Of a stretch of DNA of 7,344 nt, positions 1-6,513 are shown piece after piece (within the stretch, counting starts at the first letter, position 1; the number at the start of each line of letters is the position of its first letter). A model generated the notes under the pieces. The model saw only the letters and a program-made list of their open reading frames with translations. It did not search any database and was not told where the DNA came from. This DNA comes from Candidatus Daviesbacteria bacterium RIFCSPLOWO2_02_FULL_41_8 (GTDB lineage Bacteria > Patescibacteriota > Microgenomatia > Daviesbacterales > UBA10151): contig MFDZ01000060.1 of the NCBI GenBank assembly GCA_001777455.1, positions 10,824-18,167 on the forward strand, read 5' to 3'. Position numbers and translations under genes: made by a program.

Positions 1-197
1 CCATAAAATCTTCCTTAAAATATATCCTGGCATTAAATCCTATGACCGGAGTTATTGAATCGGTCAGGGCAGTTATTAGCCAAACGCCGGTTCCGTACGA
101 TATATTGGCGCTCTCAAGTCTTTCTGCCGTATGCTTACTTATATTAGGATTATTTTATTTTCAATCAACAGAACGTTTTTTCGCAGATATTGTATGA
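1..197 (+). CDS. wzm: ABC-2 type polysaccharide export permease, 3' end only
   Basis: This is the C-terminal end of an integral membrane permease that, with the ATPase encoded next, would move a lipid-linked polysaccharide across the inner membrane. The reading frame is open from base 3 to a TGA at 195-197, giving 64 visible residues; the start lies outside the window. The residues carry the family's C-terminal pattern: an LNPMTGVIESVR stretch, then a hydrophobic helix (LSAVCLLILGLFYF), and an ending of the type ERFFADIV, as in Wzm/TagG/RfbA-like permeases. The stop overlaps the start of the ATPase gene (ATGA), the usual arrangement for this transporter pair. Too short for the ORF search, but the family match and the coupling to wzt make it convincing. 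Substrate cannot be told from this piece. Confidence 0.9.
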   Translation, partial: IKSSLKYILALNPMTGVIESVRAVISQTPVPYDILALSSLSAVCLLILGLFYFQSTERFFADIV

Positions 198-1411
198 AAC
201 CAATTATTTCAGTTAAAAATTTATCAAAAAAATTCCAAATTCGGGAGAAACTGCCTTATTACTCTTTAAGGGATTCCCTGACAAATTTAGTAAAAGGGTT
301 CTCGAAACCATCCGGCCGAGATAGCGATTCCTTTTGGGCTTTAAAAAACGTGTCTTTTGATGTATACCCAGGAGAAGTGTTGGGAATCATCGGCAGGAAC
401 GGGGCGGGAAAAAGCACCTTGCTAAAAATTTTAAGCCAAATTACCCCTCCCACTTCCGGCACTGCCACCTTAGAAGGGCGTGTGGCAAGTTTGCTGGAGG
501 TTGGCACCGGTTTTCATCCCGAACTAACCGGCCGGGAAAATATTTATTTAAACGGGGCCATATTGGGCATGTCCAGAAATGAAATTAAGGGTAAGTTTGA
601 TGAAATTGTTGATTTCGCAGAAATTGAAAAATTCCTGGATACACCTGTCAAGCATTACTCATCCGGTATGTATATGCGTCTGGCATTCGCAGTAGCAGCT
701 CACCTGGAACCGGAAATACTCTTAGTAGACGAAGTACTAGCTGTAGGAGACACTCAATTTCAGAAGAAGTGTTTGGGAAAAATGGCGGATGTAAACAAAA
801 AGGGTAAAACTATAATTTTAGTAAGTCATAATCTAGATGCCATAGAATCTATGTCTTCAGAAACCTTATTATTAGATACCGGCAAAGTCAAATACTTAGG
901 AAAACCAAATCAAGCCATTAACACTTACCAAAGTATTATGGAAACTAAAAATAAAGATCAAGGGATAATCAAAATATCAACTAATCAGTTAAAATGGATG
1001 GGTATTTCTAATAATAAAGAACTTCTTGCTTTATTACCAAACAATGATATTACTTTTAAATTTCAACTTAAGTCAAGAATGCAAAGATTGGGTAATATTT
1101 ATATAGATTGCGCATTATTTAATGAAAGAGGAGAAAATATAGTTCATACAAAATCTAAATTCTTGGGTAACGGATTAAGTATCGAAAAAAATAAAAGGTT
1201 TCAGATAGTTTATAAAATAGAGTCGCCCAAACTTGCGCCCGGAATCTATTATATTACGGTTTATATTTATAACCAAGATCAAGTATTATTTTGGATAGAA
1301 AATTTAAGAGCCTGCAGAATAATTAATAAAACTTACTTCGGGAACACCTACTATTTTGAGGATGTAAAATCTTGTATAGTACCTAAGTTTTCTGTCCAAT
1401 TAGAAAATTAA
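194..1411 (+). CDS. wzt: Polysaccharide ABC transporter ATP-binding protein with C-terminal Wzt-like domain
   Basis: This is the ATPase that drives export of a polysaccharide through the Wzm-type permease encoded just upstream; it acts on the cytoplasmic face of the inner membrane. The 405-residue protein has Walker A GRNGAGKST (67-75), a VASLLEVGTGFHPELTGREN segment (97-116) typical of the Wzt/TagH subfamily, signature YSSGMYMRL (155-163), Walker B ILLVDE (175-180) and the switch His in SHN (211-213). Residues from about 255 to 400 form an extra, beta-rich-looking domain with a LAPGIYYITVYIY stretch (347-359), as in Wzt C-terminal domains that bind the exported glycan. The ATG at 194 was chosen over an in-frame ATG at 131: it overlaps the permease TGA by 4 nt and gives the family N-terminus MKPIISVKNLSKKF; the earlier start would read through permease coding sequence. 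GC drops from about 46% in the ATPase part to about 25% in the C-terminal part. Confidence 0.95.
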   Translation: MKPIISVKNLSKKFQIREKLPYYSLRDSLTNLVKGFSKPSGRDSDSFWALKNVSFDVYPGEVLGIIGRNGAGKSTLLKILSQITPPTSGTATLEGRVASLLEVGTGFHPELTGRENIYLNGAILGMSRNEIKGKFDEIVDFAEIEKFLDTPVKHYSSGMYMRLAFAVAAHLEPEILLVDEVLAVGDTQFQKKCLGKMADVNKKGKTIILVSHNLDAIESMSSETLLLDTGKVKYLGKPNQAINTYQSIMETKNKDQGIIKISTNQLKWMGISNNKELLALLPNNDITFKFQLKSRMQRLGNIYIDCALFNERGENIVHTKSKFLGNGLSIEKNKRFQIVYKIESPKLAPGIYYITVYIYNQDQVLFWIENLRACRIINKTYFGNTYYFEDVKSCIVPKFSVQLEN

Positions 1412-1414
1412 CTC

Positions 1415-2296
1415 ATGCTTGTTTACCTAAAGAATCTTTTTCATAAACTGGATAAGAAGCCGAATAATCCTAATATTTTCATAGATGATTTAAACATCAG
1501 CGTTTCTCCTATAAATCATAAATTCTTTCTTGATGGAATAGAGTTGGCAAAAGAATTAAAACAATTTGGACAAGCCAGGTATAGGTTAGACCCAAATAAC
1601 AATATATTAATAACTATAGACCATTGTAAATTCTATATACACACCACCGAAGAGTTACTTATCCTAAAGGAGATTTTTCTGCAAGGGGTATATAATTTTT
1701 TCTATAATAAACCAACTGTTGTATGGGATATAGGAATGAATGTAGGAATTGCTAGTCTTTTTTTTGCAGGTAAACCCTTTATCCAAAAAGTCTATTCCTA
1801 TGAACCTTTTGAAGAAACTTATCAAAAAGCCTGTTTAAATATAAATCTGAACCCTAAAAATTCCAATAAAATAAAATCTTTTAACTTCGGAATAGCCCAA
1901 CAGGATAAAACATTAACCGTGGATTATACTCCAGAGTGGATGGGCAGTATGAGCATTTACAACCTCCCTAGCCCTAAAATACTCAATATAAATCCACTAT
2001 TAGTTAGAAAAGAAAAAATACGATTAAAAAATGCCTCTACGGTTCTTAGAGAGATAAAGAAAGAGAATAAAGGATATGCAATAATGGCAAAAATTGATTG
2101 TGAAGGCGCTGAGTTTGAAATAATTAAATGTTTATATGAGAATAATTTGTTAAATGACGTTACAGGATTTATTATCGAATGGCACAAAAAAAATCCAGAA
2201 TATATTATAAATTTCTTATCTGACTCAAAATTTACTATTTTTTCTAACAGCACAGCCAACGAAAAAATAGGTATGATTTATGCTTCACGCAATTAA
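1415..2296 (+). CDS. FkbM-family SAM-dependent methyltransferase
   Basis: Probable O-methyltransferase that uses S-adenosylmethionine; in glycan clusters FkbM enzymes usually methylate a sugar hydroxyl. The 293-residue protein has SAM-binding motif I as VVWDIGMNVGIASLFFA (102-118), an acidic-loop region YSYEPFEETYQKACLNINLN (127-146), and the FkbM signature KIDCEGAEFEIIKCL (226-240), followed by GFIIEWH (251-257). The family motif I is usually D-x-G-A-N-x-G; here it is DIGMNVG, with Met in place of Ala. The first 95 or so residues precede the fold and match nothing I recognise. It starts 3 nt after the wzt stop with no Shine-Dalgarno motif, so it is probably translated by coupling. Its position beside an extended Wzt suggests, but does not prove, that it modifies the exported chain. 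The acceptor sugar and position cannot be predicted. Confidence 0.87.
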   Translation: MLVYLKNLFHKLDKKPNNPNIFIDDLNISVSPINHKFFLDGIELAKELKQFGQARYRLDPNNNILITIDHCKFYIHTTEELLILKEIFLQGVYNFFYNKPTVVWDIGMNVGIASLFFAGKPFIQKVYSYEPFEETYQKACLNINLNPKNSNKIKSFNFGIAQQDKTLTVDYTPEWMGSMSIYNLPSPKILNINPLLVRKEKIRLKNASTVLREIKKENKGYAIMAKIDCEGAEFEIIKCLYENNLLNDVTGFIIEWHKKNPEYIINFLSDSKFTIFSNSTANEKIGMIYASRN

Positions 2297-2302
2297 ACAA
2301 TT

Positions 2303-2326
2303 ATGAATAATTATTTACCTAAATGA
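2303..2326 (+). other. Seven-codon minicistron ending in an ATGA overlap with the next gene
   Basis: An ATG at 2303 opens a frame coding MNNYLPK and ending at TGA 2324-2326, which overlaps the ATG (2323) of the following glycosyltransferase. This is the only gap of more than 11 nt in the plus-strand operon (2297-2322), and the overlap copies the ATGA junctions seen at 194 and 3576. It could deliver terminating ribosomes to the downstream start. No Shine-Dalgarno motif precedes it, and such short frames arise easily by chance in AT-rich DNA, so the call is weak. Confidence 0.15.
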
Positions 2327-3579
2327 ATGATTTTAGATACTATTTGATTCGGACAAGATTTGCTGGCAGATTCTTTTATAATGAAATCTTTGTTAAAAAG
2401 AATTATGTGTTTATTCAACATGTCTTTTTTTATTTCGTAGACCTCTTTTTGAAAATCATTTTAAATAATAGCCATAAGAAAACTCTACACAAAATTTTAC
2501 AAAACAACAGAAAACAAATCTTACTCTTTTCTCCTACAATTCCATGGAACGGTCCCTTATTCCAAAGGCCGCAACAATTAGCATTAAGCTTTGCTAAACA
2601 TGGTTTCCTAGTTTTTTACGCAACAACCTCCTGCAAGACAGATAATGTATTTGGTTTCAGAAAGATTACAAATAATCTTTTTCTGACAAATAGAATGGAT
2701 CTTGTACAAAGTTTACCAAGCACAGGTATCATCTATTTCACTTCTACTGCTCTTTTAAACGTAACTGCATTGAGAAAACTACAAGCTTCTAGCAAGGTTA
2801 TATTGTATGATTACATAGACGCTATTCATCCAGCCCTTTCCGGAGGAGCAGTAGAAAATGCTCATTTAACAACACATAAAACAATCCTGAAAGATGAAAA
2901 TATAATAGTTGTTTCCACGGCTGACAAGCTACACAAAGAAGTTTTAAAGTACCGATCAAAAAATTGTTTACTAGCAACTAATGGAGTTGATTATAAGCAC
3001 TTCTCTAAAAAATTTTCCTCTAAAGCGAGCCCTAAAGAGTTACACAAAATTATTCAAAATGGCTTTCCCGTTATTGGCTATTTCGGCGCTTTAGCTTCAT
3101 GGTTTGATTATAATTTAGTAATAAAAGCTGCAAAAATGAGGCCAAAACTGCATTTTGTCTTGATTGGGTGGAACTATGATTCAACTCTTAATAAATATAA
3201 AAAGCAGATGTATAACAATATTTCTATAATCGGACCCCGGGATTATTTAATACTACCAAAATACGCTTCATTATTTGATGTATCTATCATACCTTTTAAA
3301 ATAAATAAGGTTACTGAGAGTACCTCTCCTGTTAAACTGTTCGAATATATGGCATTAGGAAAACCAATAGTCACAACGAATCTTCCAGAATGTAGAAAAT
3401 ACAAGTCTGTTCTGATAGGTAAAAATGGAGAAGAATTTGTAAACCGATTAGATGAGGCTTTAAAACTTAGAAACAACAAAAATTACCTTAAGATATTAAA
3501 AAAAGAAGCTCTGGAAAACACTTGGGATATCAAAGTTAAAGATATTAAAAAATTACTTTCTGTAAATTTAAATATATGA
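2323..3579 (+). CDS. Glycosyltransferase, GT4-like (GT-B fold)
   Basis: Probable glycosyltransferase that adds one sugar of the surface glycan from an NDP-sugar in the cytoplasm. The 418-residue protein has an N-terminal Rossmann-like half beginning near KQILLFSPTIPWNG (64-77) with the FQRPQQLALSFAKHGFLVFY pattern (80-99), found in group-1 glycosyltransferases that start with a W-x-RPQ-type motif. The second half opens at VIGYFGALASWFDYNLV (250-266), and the donor-binding region is SPVKLFEYMALGKPIVTTNLPE (335-356), matching the family E-x(7)-E type motif. Residues 1-63 are an extra leader with a strongly hydrophobic, aromatic stretch at 28-47 that could associate with the membrane. The start at 2323 is the first ATG in frame, but the true start could lie further in. 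The stop overlaps the epimerase start by 4 nt. Donor, acceptor and linkage are unknown. Confidence 0.83.
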   Translation: MNDFRYYLIRTRFAGRFFYNEIFVKKNYVFIQHVFFYFVDLFLKIILNNSHKKTLHKILQNNRKQILLFSPTIPWNGPLFQRPQQLALSFAKHGFLVFYATTSCKTDNVFGFRKITNNLFLTNRMDLVQSLPSTGIIYFTSTALLNVTALRKLQASSKVILYDYIDAIHPALSGGAVENAHLTTHKTILKDENIIVVSTADKLHKEVLKYRSKNCLLATNGVDYKHFSKKFSSKASPKELHKIIQNGFPVIGYFGALASWFDYNLVIKAAKMRPKLHFVLIGWNYDSTLNKYKKQMYNNISIIGPRDYLILPKYASLFDVSIIPFKINKVTESTSPVKLFEYMALGKPIVTTNLPECRKYKSVLIGKNGEEFVNRLDEALKLRNNKNYLKILKKEALENTWDIKVKDIKKLLSVNLNI

Positions 3580-4724
3580 AAATCAAATTAACGAGAAAAA
3601 GAATTCTTTTTATTTTTGGAACAAGACCCGAAGCAATAAAAATGGCACCTCTTATAAAAGAATTTCAAAAATGTAATAATTTTTTTTGGACAAAAGTTTG
3701 TGTAACCGGACAACACCAGGAAATGCTAGATCAAATGTTGGACTTTTTTCGAATTGAACCAGATTACGATTTGAATCTGATGACTTACAATCAAACTCAA
3801 AGCCAACTTGCATCAAAACAATTACTTGAACTTGAAAAGATTTTATCAAACTGGCTGCCTGATTTAATCCTAGTCCAGGGAGATACGCTAACAACTTTGT
3901 TTGGCAGCCTGGCGGGTTTTTACAAACGAATCAAAATCGCCCATATCGAAGCTGGATTAAGAAGTAATAATAAGTACTCTCCTTATCCGGAAGAAATAAA
4001 TAGGGTGCTCGTCGATCATATTGCCGATTACTTTTTTGTTCCTACAGACAAATGCAGAACTAATCTTCTCAAGGAAGGAATAAAAGATAACATCTTTCTT
4101 GTTGGTAACACAGTTATAGACGCTCTTTTTTTTACCCTTGAAAATATTAATAAAAATGGATCTAGAAAATATTTTGATTATTTTAGACAAATAGATTTTT
4201 CTAAGAAAATAATCTTAGTCACTGGTCACAGAAGAGAAAGCTTTGGACAACCACTTAAAAACATTTGTTCAGCCCTAAAAAAAATAGCGGATACTAATGA
4301 AAATGTTGCAATTGTTTACCCTATACATTTAAATCCAAATGTCTATAGACCCGTAAAAGATATTCTCGGCAAAACTAAAAATATAGTCTTATTCGAACCC
4401 CTGGATTATCCAAAACTCGTATGGCTTTTAAATAAAAGTTATTTAATTCTGACAGACTCTGGCGGTATACAGGAAGAAGCTCCATCTCTTGGTAAACCCG
4501 TGTTGATAACGAGAGAGGTAACAGAAAGAATAGAAGGCATCCAAGCAGGAACTGCTAAATTAGTTGGCACGGATTTTAATAAAATTATACAAAACGTAAA
4601 CCTGCTTTTAACAAATAAGCAAGTTTACAACAAGATGGCTAAAGCTAAAAACCCTTATGGAGACGGAAAATCCAGTCCAAGAATAGTAAAAAAGATCAAA
4701 GAGATATTTCCTATTAGTTCTTAA
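3576..4724 (+). CDS. wecB: UDP-N-acetylglucosamine 2-epimerase, non-hydrolysing
   Basis: Interconverts UDP-GlcNAc and UDP-ManNAc in the cytoplasm, supplying ManNAc or a derivative for the glycan. The 382-residue length is normal for WecB/MnaA. Visible motifs are FGTRPEAIKMAPL (14-26), CVTGQHQEMLDQML (42-55), QGDT (101-104), HIEAGLRS (123-130), YSPYPEEINR (134-143), VTGHRRESFG (215-224), YPIHLNPNV (248-256), TDSGGIQEEAPSLGKPVL (293-310) and NPYGDG (359-364). The residues aligning with the known catalytic Asp, Glu, Glu and His of E. coli WecB (D103, E125, E139 or E140, H218) are all present, so the enzyme looks active. The usual TERPE motif reads TERIE here (316-320). It is coupled to the GT4 gene by ATGA and to the next gene by TAATG. 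No UDP-ManNAc dehydrogenase (WecC) gene lies in the window, so the sugar may be used as ManNAc or oxidised by an enzyme encoded elsewhere. Confidence 0.95.
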   Translation: MKIKLTRKRILFIFGTRPEAIKMAPLIKEFQKCNNFFWTKVCVTGQHQEMLDQMLDFFRIEPDYDLNLMTYNQTQSQLASKQLLELEKILSNWLPDLILVQGDTLTTLFGSLAGFYKRIKIAHIEAGLRSNNKYSPYPEEINRVLVDHIADYFFVPTDKCRTNLLKEGIKDNIFLVGNTVIDALFFTLENINKNGSRKYFDYFRQIDFSKKIILVTGHRRESFGQPLKNICSALKKIADTNENVAIVYPIHLNPNVYRPVKDILGKTKNIVLFEPLDYPKLVWLLNKSYLILTDSGGIQEEAPSLGKPVLITREVTERIEGIQAGTAKLVGTDFNKIIQNVNLLLTNKQVYNKMAKAKNPYGDGKSSPRIVKKIKEIFPISS

Positions 4725-5689
4725 TGAAAAATTCTTGCTTATTTATTGTTATCTGCTTTAATCAAAACAAAATGACCACCGGTTGTATTAAAAACTTCAA
4801 AAAGTTCCTTCCAAAGAAGTATAAATTAATGCTTTTTGATAATGGCTCAACTCCCAGCTTAAAAAGAATTGCTGAAAGAGAGAAGATATTATACCTTCGT
4901 TCAGAAACAAATTTAGGTTATGCCGGAGGCTGTAATTTCGTGATAGAAAATATTCTTGCTCAACAAAAAGATTATCAAGCTATTTGCCTAATAAATAATG
5001 ACATATTTATAGACCAAGAATTTGCAAATAAAACAACTAGTCGCCTATCTGCGTTTTTTGAGAACAAAAAACTGGCTGCCTTTACTCCTATTTTATATAA
5101 GGATTCTCAGTTTAAAACTGTGGATAATTTTGGCGTTTTGTATTACCGCTCCGGGCTGGCATTTCAAAGCAAAGAAATAGATAAGCACCACCAGGCGCTT
5201 TTGAATGGAGCCTTCATATTTTTGAAGACCAGTATCTGCAAAAAGCTGCTGCAAAAAGACGGTTTTATCTTTATGCCGGAATTTTTTTTGAATATGGAGG
5301 ACGTAGAGCTTTCCTTGAGGCTTCTTTCCCGGGGTTATCAAATACAAATTGACCCTAACCTAAAAGCCCAACACTTAGGCTCACAAACTAAAAAACCGTT
5401 TTCTAAAACAAGTCTTTATTTTGGCTGGAGAAATATTTCCTGGACTGCGCTTATTTCCAGAAACCGGAAGGATTTAATTTTCGACCTTCCGTTTTTACTA
5501 CTTGGACAGGGCATTTTACTGATCTTATCTTTTCATTATAAATGCTTTTTCTTTTTACCCCGGATTTATATTGAAACTATCAAAAAAATTCCTATGCTTT
5601 ATAGGCTAAGAAGAATTTATCATTCTCATAATCTTCCTAAGAAATACTTACTAAACGGCATCTGCCCAAAAGGATATTTACTAAAGTAG
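4724..5689 (+). CDS. Glycosyltransferase family 2, rhamnosyltransferase-like, with C-terminal hydrophobic segment
   Basis: Probable inverting GT-A glycosyltransferase that acts on the lipid-linked glycan at the inner face of the membrane. In the 321-residue protein the GT2 landmarks are FDNGST (38-43), NLGYAGGCN (63-71), the DxD-like INND (90-93), GAFIFLK (162-168) and the EFFLNMEDVELSLRLLSRGY block (186-205), which carries the likely catalytic acidic residues. AQHLGS (215-220) follows, as in WbbL-type rhamnosyltransferases. A hydrophobic stretch at about 252-279 could anchor the protein. Translation starts at the TAATG overlap with the epimerase stop, with no Shine-Dalgarno motif. GC rises within the gene, from about 27% near the 5' end to 40-45% after about 5100, so the gene may be mosaic. 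Rhamnose as donor is only a family-level guess. Confidence 0.87.
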   Translation: MKNSCLFIVICFNQNKMTTGCIKNFKKFLPKKYKLMLFDNGSTPSLKRIAEREKILYLRSETNLGYAGGCNFVIENILAQQKDYQAICLINNDIFIDQEFANKTTSRLSAFFENKKLAAFTPILYKDSQFKTVDNFGVLYYRSGLAFQSKEIDKHHQALLNGAFIFLKTSICKKLLQKDGFIFMPEFFLNMEDVELSLRLLSRGYQIQIDPNLKAQHLGSQTKKPFSKTSLYFGWRNISWTALISRNRKDLIFDLPFLLLGQGILLILSFHYKCFFFLPRIYIETIKKIPMLYRLRRIYHSHNLPKKYLLNGICPKGYLLK

Positions 5690-5697
5690 GGTGAAAG
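5687..5697 (+). promoter_or_regulatory. Purine-rich ribosome binding site for the DUF5672 gene
   Basis: TAGGGTGAAAG lies 3-13 nt before the ATG at 5701 and overlaps the stop of the preceding gene. It is the only junction on the plus strand with a plausible, if imperfect, Shine-Dalgarno-like sequence. It supports the ATG at 5701 rather than the in-frame ATG at 5719. Confidence 0.4.
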
Positions 5698-5700
5698 AGT

Positions 5701-6513
5701 ATGAGAAAAAATAAAAAAATGGTTGCCATAGTAGTTCCAAGGTATAAAAAGACACTATCTTCAGATGATCAATTATCTTTAAAACACTTAAATAAATATT
5801 TAAACAGATATGATAAATTCTATGCCATTCCGAATGCGTTGAAAGCAAAAAGAATTCAGGCTCCGGGGTTTAAATCAATTCAATTTCCCGATTACTTTTT
5901 TAAAAATAGGGAAGCATATAATGAGTTGCTTTTAACTGAAGATTTTTACCAAAAGTTCACAGATTACGAATATATCCTAATCTACCAATTGGATGCTTTA
6001 GTTTTTTCAGACCAGCTCAAAAACTGGTGTCAAAAAGGCTACGATTATATCGGTGCTCCTTTAATTCATCCCCGAATTGGCCAGGTTTCATATAAATATA
6101 GAGACTATCTTTGCGGCAACGGCGGGTTTTCTCTTAGAAAAGTTAAAAGTTTTATCCAGATCTTGAAATTAGCAGATAAAACAGCCAAAAGAGTTACTCG
6201 TAATTCTGTCATTCAAAAAATCTGGTTTGCCCAAGCAATTTTCACCGGCCAGGTAAGAAAAATTTGGCTGAAAGCCCCGGCATATTGCTATCCCTTCGCG
6301 GAAGATGGATTTTGGTCATTTGAGGCTCAAAAATATGACCCAAAATTTAATATTGCCCCGATTGAGGAATCATTCCGCTTTGCTTTTGAAAGATACCCCC
6401 GGCTTTGTTTTAAAGTGAGTAATAATCAAATCCCCTTTGGAGCGCATGCCTGGAAAAAACATGATCAAAAATTCTGGCTTCTAATTATTAACTCTATTAA
6501 AAACCCTGATTAA
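5701..6513 (+). CDS. DUF5672 family protein, probable glycosyltransferase
   Basis: Member of the DUF5672 family, which is found in surface-glycan loci and is thought to be glycosyltransferase-like; no activity can be assigned from sequence. The 270-residue protein starts with MVAIVVPRYKKTLSSDDQLS (7-26) and has YEYILIYQLDALVF (89-102), in which QLDA resembles a DxD-type site. It continues with GYDYIGAP (113-120), GNGGFSLRKVKSF (139-151), AEDGFWS (200-206) and the closing motif IPFGAHAWKKHD (244-255), all recognisable family blocks, so it appears complete. The start at 5701 has a purine-rich site upstream; M7 is a possible alternative. It begins 11 nt after the GT2 stop and is the last plus-strand gene. 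Its last 33 bp are also the last 33 bp of the convergent minus-strand GT2 gene. GC is uneven, about 18-30% in parts of the first half and above 50% around 6241-6300. Confidence 0.82.
   Translation: MRKNKKMVAIVVPRYKKTLSSDDQLSLKHLNKYLNRYDKFYAIPNALKAKRIQAPGFKSIQFPDYFFKNREAYNELLLTEDFYQKFTDYEYILIYQLDALVFSDQLKNWCQKGYDYIGAPLIHPRIGQVSYKYRDYLCGNGGFSLRKVKSFIQILKLADKTAKRVTRNSVIQKIWFAQAIFTGQVRKIWLKAPAYCYPFAEDGFWSFEAQKYDPKFNIAPIEESFRFAFERYPRLCFKVSNNQIPFGAHAWKKHDQKFWLLIINSIKNPD

Larger units (their letters stand above)
780..5050. other. Low-GC segment with both edges inside genes (possible swapped cassette)
   Basis: Hand counts in 60-base blocks give roughly 46% GC for 301-720, then 40% at 721-780, 30-33% at 781-900 and 23-27% at 901-1080. 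Sampled blocks stay near 25-32% through the methyltransferase, epimerase and early GT2 genes, then rise to 35% at 5041-5100 and 45% at 5101-5160. Downstream of 5100 the composition is mixed, from below 20% to above 50% per block. The left edge lies in wzt near the end of the ATPase domain and the right edge in the first GT2 gene. Edges are approximate. Replacement of the middle genes by recombination is inferred, not seen. Confidence 0.5.

Noticed and set aside
131..193. In-frame upstream ATG that would lengthen the Wzt protein by 21 residues
   Set aside because: The stretch codes for the end of the permease in another frame, and the ATG at 194 gives the family N-terminus and the usual ATGA overlap.
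2299..2312. AT-only inverted repeat AATTAT/ATAATT in the gap before the GT4 gene as a terminator or operator
   Set aside because: Six A-T pairs with a 2-nt loop make no stable hairpin, and no T-run follows.
1758..5289. Runs of eight A or T in coding regions (for example 1758-1765, 2186-2193, 3680-3687, 4126-4133, 5282-5289) as possible phase-variation tracts
   Set aside because: Runs of this length are expected in AT-rich genes, all frames are intact, and none sits near a start codon as typical switches do.
259..5347. Antisense open frames of 77-100 codons opposite the plus-strand genes
   Set aside because: Each lies opposite a well-supported gene, shows no recognisable domain and has no independent start context, so they are treated as shadows.
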